This document shows, in pieces, positions 1-8,396 of a DNA stretch of 64,000 nt (position 1 is the stretch's first letter; the number at the start of each line of letters is the position of its first letter). The notes under the pieces are model-generated. The model had not been told where the DNA came from, did no database searches, and saw nothing but the letters and a program-made list of their open reading frames with translations. The DNA is from Hyphomicrobiales bacterium (GTDB lineage: Bacteria; Pseudomonadota; Alphaproteobacteria; Rhizobiales; JAJFHR01): assembly GCA_021775475.1 (NCBI GenBank), contig JAJFHS010000017.1:95303-159302 (forward strand), read 5' to 3'. The translations under genes and the position numbers were made by a program.

Positions 1-363
1 ACAGCTTTGACAAAGGCTCTGGCAGGACCGGCAGAGATTGCCGCCATCACCGCACGCATGAAACTAATCCATGGTGACGCCAGAGATATTCTTGGTGATC
101 TTGAAGCAGAAGTTATTGTTGTCGATCCCATGCACCCGCCACGGCGCAACTCGGCACTGGTTAAACAGGAAATGCGCCTGCTGCGCGATCTGGTGGGGGC
201 AGACCTTGATAGTCTGGAGCTTATGCAAGCAGCCCTTAAAGTTGCAACCAATCGGGTGGTTCTCAAATGGCCGTCGCGCGCAGCCCCCATGCCGGGGCTT
301 CAATTGCCCTCACACCAGATAGGCGGCAAGACCACACGCTATGATGTTTTTATGACTTTCTAA
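1..363 (+). CDS. rsmJ: 16S rRNA (guanine(1516)-N2)-methyltransferase RsmJ, 3' part
   Basis: This is the C-terminal part of a SAM-dependent RNA methyltransferase; the reading frame is open from base 1, so the 5' end lies outside the window. The visible 120 residues contain the catalytic-type motif VVDPMHPPRR, followed by SALVKQEMRLL, VGADLDS and RVVLKWP. I recognise these as the conserved C-terminal half of RsmJ, which methylates G1516 of 16S rRNA in the cytoplasm. The stop codon lies inside the 3' end of the convergent aldehyde dehydrogenase gene (14 nt overlap). The TTG at base 7 is only the first in-frame start-like codon inside the window and is not the real start. RsmJ is best known from gammaproteobacteria, so its phylogenetic placement here could be checked. 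Confidence 0.85.
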   Translation, partial: TALTKALAGPAEIAAITARMKLIHGDARDILGDLEAEVIVVDPMHPPRRNSALVKQEMRLLRDLVGADLDSLELMQAALKVATNRVVLKWPSRAAPMPGLQLPSHQIGGKTTRYDVFMTF

Positions 364-1774
364 TCTCATCGGTTTTGCCAAATTTTTCCCAATAGGCACC
401 GAATAATTCTTCCTCCGACGGCTTGTCTTCGGCAATTGTTGTCACCAGGTGGGTGATGTTGATGAAATTGCGATAGTTGAGATTTTCCGATATCGAGTTG
501 CCGGCCCAGGTGCCACAACCCATCGACAGGGTGAAATTGAGGCCATTGTCAAAACTGCCGCCATTGCCAAACGTATGCGCCTGATTGACCAGAACCCTTA
601 CCACTTTTAAATCCTGCGCCAGTTCACGTGCATGCGTCAAATCGCTGGTGTGGATACCGCAGGAATGGCCAATACCGTTGACCTCTAAAATGCGTCTGAC
701 TTTATCTTTGGCACCCTCAAAATCGCGTGCCCGATAGACCGTCAGCACCAGTGACAGTTTTTCATCTGACAAAGGCTCATCTGCCCCGATGCCGTCATGT
801 TCAACAATGAAAAATTTTGCAGTCTTTGCGTCTTCACCAAGACCGGCAACGGTTGCAAATACATCGGCATCCTTGGCAATCACATGGCGGTTGAGATGAC
901 CATCCACCCACAAAGTGTCAACCAGCTTCACTTTGTCGTCTGAACTGGCACGATATCCGCCAGCACGCTCTAGTGCTGCAATGGCGTCTTCATAAATGTC
1001 ATCAACAATCACCAGTGAATTTTCAGACGAGCACGAGGTTGAATTATCGAATATTTTGGAGGCGCAGATTTTGGCCGCCGCATCATCCAGATCAGCGCTT
1101 TTATCGATAATCACCGGCACGTTGCCCGCACCGACACCAATGGCAACTGAGCCGCTGGAATAGGCGCGACGCACGTTGTTTTGCGATCCCGTAACCACCA
1201 CGAGATCAACAGCTTCCATCAAGCTTTGGGTTAATTCCTTCGATACCGGGCTGGGCAGAATTTGCACCAGATCGAGCGGTGCCCCGCATCTCCCGAGTTC
1301 TGCACGCATATGATCCACCGTGCGCAATGTGGTGCTGTATCCAGCTGGTGAGGGCGCAATAATAACCGCATTGCCGCCTTTCAGCGCCATCATGGCTTTG
1401 TTGACCGGGGTGGCGGCGGGATTGGTTGAAGGGCAGATAGCTGCCACAACACCCACCGGTTTGGCGTATTTAACCAGCCCTTTTTCGGGAATTTCTTCGA
1501 TAATTCCGGTTGTTTTAACCCGCAGTAAATCGCGTAGAGTGCCAAATGTTTTGCGGGTGTTTTTGGTGATTTTTGAAGCAACATCGCCCAGGCCGGTATC
1601 GGCAACGGCCTGTACGGCAAGTTCTTTGGCCCGGTCCGGTTCATAAATCGACCAGGCAAGTGCGGTCACCGCCTCATCAATCTTTTCCTGATCCTCATTT
1701 TCGAATGCCGCCATAGCCTTTCGGCCACGCGCGACGAGTTCAGAAATGGTGGAAGAGATATTGTTGTTATTCAT
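350..1774 (-). CDS. CoA-acylating aldehyde dehydrogenase, sulfoacetaldehyde dehydrogenase (SauS)-like
   Basis: A 474-residue aldehyde dehydrogenase of the CoA-acylating branch (EutE/AdhE N-domain/SauS type). It shows the cofactor-fold segment GVVAAICPSTNPAATP (about residues 108-123), GVGAGNVPV, and the catalytic cysteine in FDNSTSCSSENS (near residue 246). The combination STNPAATP plus TSCSSENS resembles NADP-dependent sulfoacetaldehyde dehydrogenase (acylating), which converts sulfoacetaldehyde to sulfoacetyl-CoA or the reverse. No other taurine or sulfoacetate genes are next to it, so the substrate is an inference and acetaldehyde or another short aldehyde is possible. It is monocistronic on the minus strand, and its 3' end overlaps rsmJ by 14 nt. 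No signal peptide is present, so it is cytoplasmic. Confidence 0.75.
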   Translation of the reverse strand: MNNNNISSTISELVARGRKAMAAFENEDQEKIDEAVTALAWSIYEPDRAKELAVQAVADTGLGDVASKITKNTRKTFGTLRDLLRVKTTGIIEEIPEKGLVKYAKPVGVVAAICPSTNPAATPVNKAMMALKGGNAVIIAPSPAGYSTTLRTVDHMRAELGRCGAPLDLVQILPSPVSKELTQSLMEAVDLVVVTGSQNNVRRAYSSGSVAIGVGAGNVPVIIDKSADLDDAAAKICASKIFDNSTSCSSENSLVIVDDIYEDAIAALERAGGYRASSDDKVKLVDTLWVDGHLNRHVIAKDADVFATVAGLGEDAKTAKFFIVEHDGIGADEPLSDEKLSLVLTVYRARDFEGAKDKVRRILEVNGIGHSCGIHTSDLTHARELAQDLKVVRVLVNQAHTFGNGGSFDNGLNFTLSMGCGTWAGNSISENLNYRNFINITHLVTTIAEDKPSEEELFGAYWEKFGKTDEIRKS

Positions 1775-1826
1775 GATTTTGAATCCTGAGCCTTATGCGT
1801 GTCATGCTCAACCAGTTTTCCCCCTT

Positions 1827-1944
1827 CCGTCATCCTCGGGCTTGACCCGAGGATCCATACCGCTGCGCTGAACCAGAACATGAAATTATCTTAATGTTGA
1901 GAATTCAGAGGAATGGATCCTCGGGTCAAGCCCGAGGATGACGG
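1827..1944. repeat. Long inverted repeat (palindromic intergenic element)
   Basis: Two perfect 32-nt arms (1827-1858 and 1913-1944) face each other across a 54-nt spacer. Each arm itself contains a small dyad (CCTCGGG-CTTGA-CCCGAGG), so the element can form two small hairpins or one long one. It fills the middle of the 380-nt gap between the aldehyde dehydrogenase start and the LOG-type gene. The rest of that gap is AT-richer and should hold the divergent promoters of both genes; I see no convincing gene in it. Similar GC-rich arm pairs are typical of REP/MITE-like elements in alphaproteobacteria. Confidence 0.85.
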
Positions 1945-2154
1945 TCGGATGAGTTATCAATCCAATTAAGCGCATTATGATTTAATATGACTGATAAGCG
2001 CTTCAGGCGTCAACTGGTCAACAGTACCTACTTTTCAATTTTCAGCATACCAAAACGAAATGTTGATAAACCATGAGGTCACCCAAAGACAGCGTTAACA
2101 CCTTTCAGAGTAATTTATGGAATTGTTGTCTCCGTAGAATTTTAGGGAACTTTT

Positions 2155-2721
2155 ATGCGTATCTGTGTTTTTTGCGGTTCCAGTCCGGGCAATCTTCCAT
2201 CTTATCAGGACGCCGCCGTTGAGGTCGGCGAATTGTTGGCACGAGAAGGTATTGAACTGGTTTATGGCGGTGGCAATGTCGGCCTAATGGGTATTGTTGC
2301 AGACGCAGCTCTTGACGCTGGCGGTGAAGTAACCGGGGTGATGCCGCGGCACCTGGTGGAAAGTGAAATCAGCCACAAGGGTCTGACAACGCTTGAAGTT
2401 GTTGAAGACATGCATGAGCGCAAAATGAAAATGTCGGAGCTGTCGGACGCGTTTTTAACCTTGCCCGGTGGGGCCGGAACACTGGAAGAGATCACCGAAC
2501 AATGGACCTGGGCGCAGCTTGGCATCCACACCAAACCGTGTGCATTCTACAATGTTGGCGGCTACTATGATCATCTGCGTGCTATGATTGACAAGATAGT
2601 CGAAGCTGGTTTCATGAAGGCGTCTTATGCTGACATGCTGATTTATGGTGAGGATGCAAAATCAATTCTTGCGGCGTTTAAAGCCTATAAAGCCCCGGCA
2701 AGAAAATGGCTTAAAGAATAA
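2155..2721 (+). CDS. LOG family protein (cytokinin riboside 5'-monophosphate phosphoribohydrolase-like, TIGR00730)
   Basis: A 188-residue Rossmann-fold protein with the family's hallmark motif PGGAGTLEE (residues 104-112), preceded by an ERK segment (HERKMKMSELSDAF). The N-terminus RICVFCGSSPG and YGGGNVGLMG are also classical for the LOG/lysine-decarboxylase-like family. Known members cleave nucleoside 5'-monophosphates, including cytokinin ribotides, to free base plus ribose 5-phosphate. In bacteria that make no cytokinin the role is probably nucleotide salvage or clean-up. It starts at ATG with a modest upstream purine stretch, stands alone in the plus direction, and is followed 102 nt later by an HNH nuclease gene. 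Length and motifs are complete. Confidence 0.9.
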   Translation: MRICVFCGSSPGNLPSYQDAAVEVGELLAREGIELVYGGGNVGLMGIVADAALDAGGEVTGVMPRHLVESEISHKGLTTLEVVEDMHERKMKMSELSDAFLTLPGGAGTLEEITEQWTWAQLGIHTKPCAFYNVGGYYDHLRAMIDKIVEAGFMKASYADMLIYGEDAKSILAAFKAYKAPARKWLKE

Positions 2722-2823
2722 AATCAAACGCCTCTTTTTGCCTTCACCCTTCACAAAAACCAAAACCTGCCTATAGTATCGCTCTCGTGGATTTGAAAAA
2801 CCCCTGATGCAGGAGCGTTTCAA

Positions 2824-3387
2824 GTGAATATTCTGGCCGCAGTGCCTCTGGAGAACTGCCCGGCATTGGTGTTGAATGCCGACTACCGACCGTTGAGTTA
2901 TTACCCCTTGTCTTTGTGGTCATGGCAAAATGCGGTCAAGGCGGTGTTTCTGGATCGCGTCAATACGGTGTGCCGGTATGAACGCTTGATTTCCAGCCCC
3001 ACAGTTTCTTTTCAGTTGCCAAGCGTCGTTAGCCTTAAAACCTACGTAAAGCCACCAACGCACCCGGCGTTTACCCGGTTTAACGTGTTCCTGCGCGATG
3101 GATTTACCTGTCAATATTGTGGCATCAAGCACGAATTGACCTTTGATCACCTGATCCCGCGTTCAAAAGGCGGACTGACAACCTGGGAAAATGTGGTAAC
3201 CGCATGTTCATCGTGCAATCTGCGCAAAGGCGGACAGATGCCGGAAATTGCCAGAATGAAACCGATGCAACATCCCCGCAGACCCACAGTTTATGATTTG
3301 CACACAAACGGCCGCTCCTTCCCGCCCAATTACCTGCATGAAAGCTGGCAGGATTATCTCTATTGGGATATCGAACTTGAGCCTTGA
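2824..3387 (+). CDS. HNH endonuclease family protein
   Basis: A 187-residue protein with a compact HNH nuclease domain at about residues 96-137: CQYCG, then TFDHLIPRSKGG, then WENVVTACSSCNLRKG. The two CxxC pairs should bind a structural zinc, and the H in FDHLIP and the N in CNLRK give the HNH metal site. I chose the GTG at 2824 because an AGGAG box sits about 8 nt before it and the conserved N-terminus (NCPALVLNADYRPL) follows. This stand-alone HNH type is widespread in alphaproteobacterial chromosomes and is not linked here to a restriction system or intron. The stop codon TGA lies inside the left arm of a 47-bp perfect inverted repeat. Confidence 0.88.
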   Translation: MNILAAVPLENCPALVLNADYRPLSYYPLSLWSWQNAVKAVFLDRVNTVCRYERLISSPTVSFQLPSVVSLKTYVKPPTHPAFTRFNVFLRDGFTCQYCGIKHELTFDHLIPRSKGGLTTWENVVTACSSCNLRKGGQMPEIARMKPMQHPRRPTVYDLHTNGRSFPPNYLHESWQDYLYWDIELEP

Positions 3388-3494
3388 CCTGACAAGCCCT
3401 GAAGCCAGCCCGCTCCCCCGCCCAACCACCCCCAAGGTATCCTTATCGGGTGGTTGGGCGGGGGAGCGGGCTGGCTTCAGGGCTTGTCAGGTCA
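3385..3494. repeat. 47-bp perfect inverted repeat between convergent genes
   Basis: The arms 3385-3431 and 3448-3494 are perfectly complementary over 47 bp with a 16-nt loop. The stem is very GC-rich in its inner half (runs such as CCCGCTCCCCCGCCC). It spans the stop codon of the HNH nuclease gene and ends six bases before the stop of the convergent dsbB gene. It may act as a bidirectional transcription terminator or be a small palindromic element, but no U-tract follows either arm. Confidence 0.9.
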
Positions 3495-3500
3495 TATGCC

Positions 3501-4007
3501 TTAGGCTTTTTTCAGCCGCATAAAAGTGATGACGCTTAATGCTGCGATAACGATAGAAATAATCACATTATAACCGGCAAGCGAAAGCCCCAGAAAACGC
3601 CAGGCGGCATCGACACAGCTTACCACTTTGGCACTGCTTAATTCCTGCAGCAGATTACCCACATTAGCACTTAATTCTTCCCCGCCCGAGCACCCGGCGG
3701 GCCCTTCCCACAGACGCCATTCAACGCCGGAGTGATACGCGCCGTAAATTGCCCCGGCAACAAACAGTAATGTCGTTGCAGCCAAAAATATCTGGCTCAA
3801 AGTTTTGCTGCTGTTTTTGATCATTATCAAAGCCAGAGCCAGGATCGGCAATCCGATATAATAAGGCCAACGCTGGGTCAGGCACATGGGACAGGGGGCA
3901 AGACCAATAACGAGTTCAAAAAACCAGGCACCGGCAATTGTAACCGTACCCAGAACAAGTGCTGCAATGGCGGGTAAAGAGGGGGAATTTAGGGATTTTT
4001 GACTCAT
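3501..4007 (-). CDS. dsbB: Disulfide bond formation protein B (DsbB)
   Basis: A 168-residue inner-membrane protein with four predicted membrane helices. The first periplasmic loop carries the redox pair in APCPMCLTQRWPYY, the signature of DsbB, including the quinone-site region QRWPY. The second periplasmic loop carries a second cysteine pair (GCSGG ... VSCVDAAW). DsbB reoxidises the periplasmic oxidase DsbA and passes the electrons to the quinone pool. The gene begins 12 nt after the YqaA-type gene, in the same direction, so the two are probably co-transcribed. Downstream it runs towards the HNH gene across the long hairpin. No dsbA is in the window. Confidence 0.92.
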   Translation of the reverse strand: MSQKSLNSPSLPAIAALVLGTVTIAGAWFFELVIGLAPCPMCLTQRWPYYIGLPILALALIMIKNSSKTLSQIFLAATTLLFVAGAIYGAYHSGVEWRLWEGPAGCSGGEELSANVGNLLQELSSAKVVSCVDAAWRFLGLSLAGYNVIISIVIAALSVITFMRLKKA

Positions 4008-4019
4008 CTTCTGTCCAGT

Positions 4020-4607
4020 TTAAGTTGGAAAAACAAATTTAACTAATGCAAAGCCTGCAACCAGTATGACCACAAATATGATGGTGAGGAGGCCGAGATA
4101 TTTTTCGATAAACCGGCGAATGGGTTGGCCAAACCAATATAGCAGGCCAGCGACGAAAAAGAATCGTAATCCCCGTGCAGCAATACTTGCGACGCCAAAG
4201 ATAACCGGATCAAGAGCCGTGACGCCACTGGCAATAGTGATCACTTTATAAGGAAAGGGGGTTACGCCCGCGATAAAGACAATCCAGGCACCATAGGTGT
4301 TGTAGCGTGCTGCAAAATCATCAAAAGCACCACTATAGCCATAGAGGTCGAGCAGAGGTTTTCCGATTGCATCAAACAGATAAAATCCGATCAGATAGCC
4401 GGCAAAACCACCAACGATTGAGGCTATTGTTGAGATTGATGCATAGATCCAGGCTTTGGCTTTATTGGCCAGAACCATGGGAATAAGAATAATGTCGGGC
4501 GGGATCGGGAAAAACGAGCTTTCGGCAAAAGCAACACCTGCCAAAGCCAGCCTGGCGTGACGATGGGCGGCCATCGACATTGTCCAATCATATAATCTAC
4601 GCAACAT
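4020..4607 (-). CDS. YqaA family membrane protein (DedA/VTT superfamily)
   Basis: A 195-residue membrane protein with the VTT/SNARE-associated domain layout: an early amphipathic re-entrant segment with ESSFFPIPPDIILIPMVLA (about residues 29-47), a glycine-rich helix GGFAGYLIGFYLF, and the second conserved segment IAGVTPFPYKVITIASG. The paired half-helix motifs (FFPIPPD and TPFPYK) are characteristic of YqaA/DedA proteins, some of which translocate lipid carriers or phospholipids across the inner membrane. The specific substrate is not known from the sequence. It sits immediately upstream of dsbB with only 12 nt between them. The start ATG is the one that gives the conserved LYDWTMSMA N-terminus. 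Confidence 0.85.
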   Translation of the reverse strand: MLRRLYDWTMSMAAHRHARLALAGVAFAESSFFPIPPDIILIPMVLANKAKAWIYASISTIASIVGGFAGYLIGFYLFDAIGKPLLDLYGYSGAFDDFAARYNTYGAWIVFIAGVTPFPYKVITIASGVTALDPVIFGVASIAARGLRFFFVAGLLYWFGQPIRRFIEKYLGLLTIIFVVILVAGFALVKFVFPT

Positions 4608-4690
4608 ATGGCCCTTAACGACAAAAAAGTTGTTTGAAGCAATTTGAGATATTGACCTTGAGGATTCTGGCCCTATGATCGCAGCTCAGT

Positions 4691-4776
4691 GCCCCTGTGG
4701 CGGAATTGGTAGACGCGACAGATTCAAAATCTGTTGTCCTATGGATGTGCCTGTTCGAGTCAGGCCAGGGGCACCA
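4691..4776 (+). tRNA. tRNA-Leu (CAA anticodon)
   Basis: An 86-nt class II tRNA with encoded CCA. The acceptor stem pairs GCCCCTG (4691-4697) with CAGGGGC (4766-4772), followed by discriminator A and CCA. The anticodon stem ACAGA/TCTGT encloses the loop TTCAAAA, giving anticodon CAA at 4725-4727. A long variable arm follows, then the T-loop TTCGAGT. The bases on either side (83 before, 101 after) contain no recognisable gene and no integrase is nearby. Confidence 0.96.
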
Positions 4777-4877
4777 TTCAATTCCCATTTGTTGAAATAT
4801 CACAGCGTTGATCTTTGCCTTAAATTGCTTCTGATGTAATTCTGATATCCCTAATAGCGCTAGAGCGCAAGCACGCT

Positions 4878-6059
4878 TTAGGCTGGTGACAGGGTGGTCA
4901 GGCGATCTGGTCCGTGGGCGTCATGCATAAATTCTTTTAGAATTCTCGCCGTTTCAAAAGCACCATTTAAATTTGGTATCTGAGTGGACAAAGGCGGAGC
5001 CATTTCACCGGCTTTATCAATTGCTGCAGCAAGCGTTTTGGCGGTCATGTCAACCTGGCTGAGTTGTACCGCGAGACCGCGTTGTTCAAACAATGTGGCT
5101 CTGTCGGTTTGCTCGGTCAGACCTTCGCGTACATAAGGCACCAGGACTGAACGGCAGCGCGCACGTAAGATATCCGAAGATGTATTATAGCCACTCTGGG
5201 AGACCAGCACTTTGGTATCTTTCAACATGGCGGAAAAATCACTCCTGAAATGCTCGACCATAAGATTTGGCCGGGCGGCATCTTCAAGCAATTTGACGGT
5301 TTCTTCGGGCAAATTGGGCCCGGTGATAAAGCCCCATTTGTCTTTTGCATAGCGTGTCAGGGGCATCGCTTGTAATGCAGCTTCAAACAAAGGCTTGCCG
5401 ACAGCACCACCGCCAGCCGAAACCACCACATCGTAAGCCTTGCCGGTGCGTTGTTCACCAGCGTCGGGCGTAACCAGGCCGGTATAATGTGTCAGGTCTG
5501 AAATCTCATCGGCAAATCTGAAGGTTCCCCCCAGATCGGCAAAATCCGGGTCCGCATGAAGGAAGACAAAATCATAGTACCGGCGTAATAATTCAACGGT
5601 TCTTTCATCGCGGCCGGGTGCCACTTTTTTGTGCAGAAGATCGCGCACCGAACAGGCGACATATGGTTTCGGGTTCATTTGTTGAGCTGCATCCAGCAGG
5701 GGCAAAAACTCAAAACCGAGTTGGTGGCGGGCAAAGGGAAAGGCTTCAGTAAAGATAATATCGGGCGCGCGCGATTTCAGCAGTGCCAGCAACTGCTTCA
5801 GACGATCTTGCTTGTAGTTTTCGTCAACGGGTGTGTTGTTTTCATCAACAAGGTCAGAAAAACCGCCAGGGCCAGCTTTATAGGGGCTGAGCTGAAAGCA
5901 TTTGGCGCCTTCGGGAAACGTTGCCGGTGTCTGGGTGCCGCCAAGGATAATATCAACCTCAAAACCGGCATCCAGCAAGGCCTTGGTGATGCGTTTGGAG
6001 CGCATAACATGACCTATGCCCAACAAGTGTTGAACAATGAAAAAGATACGATGTGTCAC
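4878..6059 (-). CDS. Glycosyltransferase, GT-B fold, COG4671-like
   Basis: A 393-residue predicted glycosyltransferase related to the MurG/GT28 superfamily. The N-terminus IFFIVQHLLGIGHVMRSKR contains the HLLGIGH motif expected at the acceptor side of this fold. The C-terminal half has VVSAGGGAVGKPLFEAAL and VSQSGYNTSSDILRARCRSVLVP, which match the donor nucleotide-sugar binding region (GGxG and the GYNT segment). No signal peptide or membrane helix is seen. It starts with GTG at 6059 behind an AAGGTAA box. The substrate cannot be told from sequence, and neighbouring genes (tRNA, ABC importer) give no clue. The 160 nt between it and the ABC permease hold nothing recognisable. Confidence 0.78.
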   Translation of the reverse strand: MTHRIFFIVQHLLGIGHVMRSKRITKALLDAGFEVDIILGGTQTPATFPEGAKCFQLSPYKAGPGGFSDLVDENNTPVDENYKQDRLKQLLALLKSRAPDIIFTEAFPFARHQLGFEFLPLLDAAQQMNPKPYVACSVRDLLHKKVAPGRDERTVELLRRYYDFVFLHADPDFADLGGTFRFADEISDLTHYTGLVTPDAGEQRTGKAYDVVVSAGGGAVGKPLFEAALQAMPLTRYAKDKWGFITGPNLPEETVKLLEDAARPNLMVEHFRSDFSAMLKDTKVLVSQSGYNTSSDILRARCRSVLVPYVREGLTEQTDRATLFEQRGLAVQLSQVDMTAKTLAAAIDKAGEMAPPLSTQIPNLNGAFETARILKEFMHDAHGPDRLTTLSPA

Positions 6060-6219
6060 CCGAGTTACCTTGCTCTTTCCGCATAATCACCAGGTTCAGA
6101 TGGTAAGACTATGCCGCATTTCAATTAAAGTTGCCCAAATTCGACCCTGTGCACACCATTGTGACCGGCTGGGAATTTCTATCAACTTTCTGCGCTTTTT
6201 CGTGTAAAACTGCTCCGCC

Positions 6220-7398
6220 TTATTTGTAAGGATCTGCGGCATCCCTGAGACCATCGCCAAAGAAATTGAAGGCGAGGATGGTCAGGATTACCGGAACTAC
6301 GGGAAACATCAACCACGGATAAAGGGCGACAACGGAAATATTCTGCGCTTCTGCCAGCAATACTCCCCAACTGGTTATGGGCGGCCTCAAGCCAAGCCCG
6401 AGAAAAGAAAGTGCGGTTTCACCCAAAACCATTGTCGGGATGGAAATTGTAGCCGACGCAATGAGATGGCTCATAAAACCGGGCACCAGATGCCGTCCTA
6501 TAATCCGGCTGGGAGTAGCCCCCATAAGCTGGGCTGAGACCACATAGTCTTCTTCACGCAACGATAACAGCTTGGAGCGCACGGCGCGCGCCAGCCCGGT
6601 CCAGTCGAGCAGGCCGAGAATGACGGTAATACCGAAATAAACCAGAATGGGGCTCCAGGTAATCGGTATGATGGCAGCCAGTGCCAGCCACAACGGGATT
6701 GCGGGGATAGATTGCAACACCTCGATTACCCGCTGGACCAAAAGGTCGAGCAGCCCGCCATAATATCCGGCCATGCCACCGATGATGATGCCAAGAGTAA
6801 AGGAAATAAAGATACCAAGCAGGCCGATTGTCAGCGATATGCGCGAGCCGATGATGATGCGTGACAACACATCACGCCCGAGCCTGTCAGTGCCAAGCAG
6901 GAACATGGTGCTGTTTTCGGCGGCGCAGACCAGATGCAGGTTGGAAGAACCACCGAGCCAATAGTCGTATTTATCGCCGCGACAGAAAAACCGCAGCGGG
7001 TAAACCTCATCGCGATTTTCACTATACTCGCGTTTCAGATTTTCCATGTTTAATCGGTAATTGGTACCATAAACAAACGGACCGACGAATTTGCCCTTGT
7101 CAAACAGATGGATTGATTGCGGCGGCATGAAAATAGCATCCACATTGCGGCTTTGCAGGTCATAAGGTGCTAGAAACTCACTGATAAAAATGGCCAGATA
7201 CATCAGCGCCAAAAATATGGCAGAAGCAACAGCGACGCGGTGACGTTTGAATTTCCACCACATCAATTTCCATTGTGACGCAAGATAAAGACGCTCTTGC
7301 GCCGGGGTCAGTTTTTCAATCGAATGGGGATCAAACGGTGCCGGATTGACATAATGGTTAATGGGCGCACCTTCTGGCGGCAGGGGAGTGTCGGTCAT
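6220..7398 (-). CDS. Peptide/opine-type ABC transporter permease (DppC/YejE-like)
   Basis: A 392-residue inner-membrane permease of the peptide/nickel (Opp/Dpp) class. A cytoplasmic N-terminus (residues 1-50) precedes the first membrane helix, then an unusually long periplasmic loop of roughly 90 residues with two cysteines (FFCRGDKYDY and LHLVCAAENS) that could form a disulfide. It is followed by the conserved GTDRLGRDVLSRII motif and the permease core with the EAA-type loop VSAQLMGATPSRIIGRHLVP. Long loops of this sort are typical of the microcin C/YejE subgroup. It is the last gene of a four-gene operon and its ATG overlaps the stop of the preceding permease gene by 4 nt. Confidence 0.88.
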   Translation of the reverse strand: MTDTPLPPEGAPINHYVNPAPFDPHSIEKLTPAQERLYLASQWKLMWWKFKRHRVAVASAIFLALMYLAIFISEFLAPYDLQSRNVDAIFMPPQSIHLFDKGKFVGPFVYGTNYRLNMENLKREYSENRDEVYPLRFFCRGDKYDYWLGGSSNLHLVCAAENSTMFLLGTDRLGRDVLSRIIIGSRISLTIGLLGIFISFTLGIIIGGMAGYYGGLLDLLVQRVIEVLQSIPAIPLWLALAAIIPITWSPILVYFGITVILGLLDWTGLARAVRSKLLSLREEDYVVSAQLMGATPSRIIGRHLVPGFMSHLIASATISIPTMVLGETALSFLGLGLRPPITSWGVLLAEAQNISVVALYPWLMFPVVPVILTILAFNFFGDGLRDAADPYK

Positions 7399-8396
7399 TT
7401 GATAGCACCTCCCTGCAGCCTTATTCGCGGATCAAGGAAGGCGAGCGCGATATCGGATATTAATACGCCAAAGACGGTCAGTGAAGCCAGAAAGATCAAA
7501 AACGATCCCGCCAGGTACATATCCTGACTTTGCAACGCAGCAATCAATACCGGGCCGGTGGTCTCCAGCGACAGCACCACCGCAACAATCTCGGCTCCTG
7601 AAATCATCGCCGGTAACATCGAGCCAATGTCGGCAATAAAGAAGTTCAGTGCCGAGCGTAACGGATACTTCAGCAAAGCCCTGACCGGCGGCACGCCCTT
7701 GGCCCGGGCGGTGACGACATATTGCTTTTGCAACTCATCGAGGAGGTTGGCACGAAGGCGCCTGATCATGGCGGCTGTTCCCGAGGTGCCGATGACGATC
7801 ACCGGAATCCACAAGTGTTCGAGAATTGATATTGCCTTGTCCCAGCTCATCGGTTGATTGAGATATTTAACATCCATAAGACCGCCGATAGAGGTGCCAA
7901 ACCACAGGTTGGCAAAGTAGATCATCACCAGAGCCAGCAGAAAATTGGGCGTGGCCAAGCCTAAAAGACCAATAAAAGTGAGACCATAATCACCCCAGCT
8001 ATACTGGTGGGTGGCCGAATAAATGCCGATTGGGAAAGCCAGAGCCCAGGTAAAAATAATGGTGGTGAAGGAAACCAATATGGTCAGGAACATTCTGTCG
8101 CCGACAACTTCGCTTACCGGCAGGCGATACTCGAACGAATAGCCAAAATCACCGTGCAATATTCCCCAGAGCCAGAACAGATAACGCTCGACCAAAGACT
8201 TGTCGAAACCATATTCGGTCCTCAGAAATTCAATCTGGGCAAGGTCAACAGATTCGCCCTGCGCTTTTAATTCAGCAATATAGCTCTCGATATAATCCCC
8301 GGGGGGAAGTTCAATAATCAGGAATACCAGAGCGCTGATCACCAACAATGTCGGGATCATTATCAAAATTCGGCCGATAATATACCGCAACATCAT
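7395..8396 (-). CDS. Peptide/opine-type ABC transporter permease (DppB/YejB-like)
   Basis: A 333-residue inner-membrane permease, the partner of the DppC-type subunit encoded next. The N-terminal helix MLRYIIGRILIMIPTLLVI begins the typical DppB fold, followed by a periplasmic segment (PPGDYIESY ... LRTEYGFDKSLVERYLFWL) and the GDFGYSF motif characteristic of the family. The cytoplasmic coupling loop is TARAKGVPPVRALLKYPLRSA. Both ends overlap neighbours by 4 nt, showing translational coupling with the binding-protein gene upstream and the second permease downstream. Substrate is probably a small peptide or similar compound, by family. Confidence 0.9.
   Translation of the reverse strand: MMLRYIIGRILIMIPTLLVISALVFLIIELPPGDYIESYIAELKAQGESVDLAQIEFLRTEYGFDKSLVERYLFWLWGILHGDFGYSFEYRLPVSEVVGDRMFLTILVSFTTIIFTWALAFPIGIYSATHQYSWGDYGLTFIGLLGLATPNFLLALVMIYFANLWFGTSIGGLMDVKYLNQPMSWDKAISILEHLWIPVIVIGTSGTAAMIRRLRANLLDELQKQYVVTARAKGVPPVRALLKYPLRSALNFFIADIGSMLPAMISGAEIVAVVLSLETTGPVLIAALQSQDMYLAGSFLIFLASLTVFGVLISDIALAFLDPRIRLQGGAIK

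Noticed and set aside
4691..4776. tRNA-Leu as an integration site of a mobile element
   Set aside because: No integrase, no direct repeat of the tRNA 3' end was noticed, and the flanks are ordinary chromosomal genes.
4615..4803. 62-codon minus-strand frame over the tRNA-Leu gene
   Set aside because: It is the complement of a fully folded tRNA gene.
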